A stretch of DNA of 41,301 nt from Bacteroidota bacterium (GTDB lineage Bacteria; Bacteroidota; Bacteroidia; Palsa-948). Positions 41,174 to 41,301 of the stretch are shown here, one piece after another. The translations under genes were made by a program, and so were the position numbers. The stretch's first letter is position 1. Each line of letters opens with the position of its first letter. The stretch is taken from the NCBI GenBank assembly GCA_016213405.1, contig JACRAM010000084.1:1-41301 (forward strand). Reading direction: 5' to 3'. Below the pieces are notes generated by a model. It was given only the letters and a program-made list of their open reading frames with translations. It searched no databases and was not told the origin of the DNA.

Positions 41174-41301
41174 GAAGCGAAGGTACAAAGTAACTTCGCC
41201 ACCTCTCACACCACTGTACATGCTTAGACGCATACAGCGGTTTCATAAAGTTTTAATCGTTTGTAGTTTGCCGATAAACTGTAGTAACCTTCTTTTGCAA
41301 A
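41174..41301 (-). mobile_element. Probable 3' end of a group II intron (domains V-VI), cut by window edge
   Basis: Read on the minus strand this holds ACCGCTGTA (41233-41241) pairing with TACAGTGGT (41210-41218), interrupted by a 2-nt bulge and a short upper helix, like group II intron domain V. Next comes GTGGTGTGAGAGG, a phrase I know from the region after bacterial intron reverse transcriptase genes. A hairpin GCGAAG/CTTCGC (41177-41182 with 41194-41199) in the domain VI position follows, and then CTTCCTAC. The element would continue to the right beyond the window, where a reverse transcriptase gene is expected. The triad usually seen as AGC is not clear, so the call is tentative. Confidence 0.5.

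Noticed and set aside
40911-41246. 111-codon minus-strand frame at the right edge
   Set aside because: It runs antisense through the T9SS sorting domain and the intron-like tail; no coding character of its own.

Overview
The window is a stretch of chromosome from a member of the Bacteroidota, probably an uncultured aerobic or facultative lineage. Four observations support this. Two secreted proteins end in type A sorting domains of the type IX secretion system. The cluster ftsX - DUF3098 - uppP - truB - queA is one I associate with Bacteroidota. Promoters are of the Bacteroidota type (TTTG about 19-21 nt upstream of TAnnTTTG or TAnnTTCG), with little use of Shine-Dalgarno sequences. Several families are typical of the phylum (DUF2795, DUF3108, DUF2141, LolA downstream of ftsK). 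Base composition is AT-rich by eye. Tryptophan 2,3-dioxygenase implies access to oxygen.

Layout. 1-440: a structured repeat and a small unknown gene. 465-5980 (minus): a ureohydrolase-fold protein with a degenerate metal site, topA and rlmD. 6034-7272 (plus): ornithine aminotransferase. 7331-13819 (minus): leuS, a DUF3108 protein, tryptophan dioxygenase, a YihY membrane protein and a spermidine-synthase-like methyltransferase. 13943-19261 (plus): ftsX, DUF3098, uppP, truB, queA, ispD. 19299-20462 (minus): a cytosine-deaminase-like amidohydrolase, divergent from rlmN, a polyprenyl diphosphate synthase, a MORN lipoprotein, dnaG and folC (plus, to 26464). 26465-29290: an accessory segment with an AbiE-type toxin-antitoxin pair behind a palindromic operator, a DUF2141 gene lacking a signal peptide, and the C-terminal remnant of a serine recombinase. 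29238-29796: two tRNA-Val genes (GAC and TAC) with repeat elements wedged between them. 29860-41173: isoaspartyl peptidase, a methyltransferase, a LolD-like ATPase, PduO-type cobalamin adenosyltransferase, DUF2795, lolA and ftsK, a membrane-anchored unknown, and two secreted T9SS proteins, one with a P-domain plus CotH domain. The right edge looks like the 3' end of a group II intron on the minus strand.

Most genes are housekeeping: envelope lipid carrier synthesis and recycling (polyprenyl synthase, UppP, IspD), division and chromosome segregation (FtsX, FtsK), replication (TopA, DnaG), and tRNA/rRNA modification and charging (LeuS, TruB, QueA, RlmN, RlmD).

The unusual content lies in the repeats. 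(1) A 260-290 bp composite element is present twice; its spacers are conserved but its hairpin arms differ in sequence while staying self-complementary. (2) A GC-rich palindromic repeat family occurs between genes and also in frame inside leuS (twice) and the cotH-like gene. (3) Heptamer and octamer tandem repeats occur between and inside genes. (4) Many start codons lie only 4-8 nt after a promoter -7 box, which suggests leaderless transcripts.
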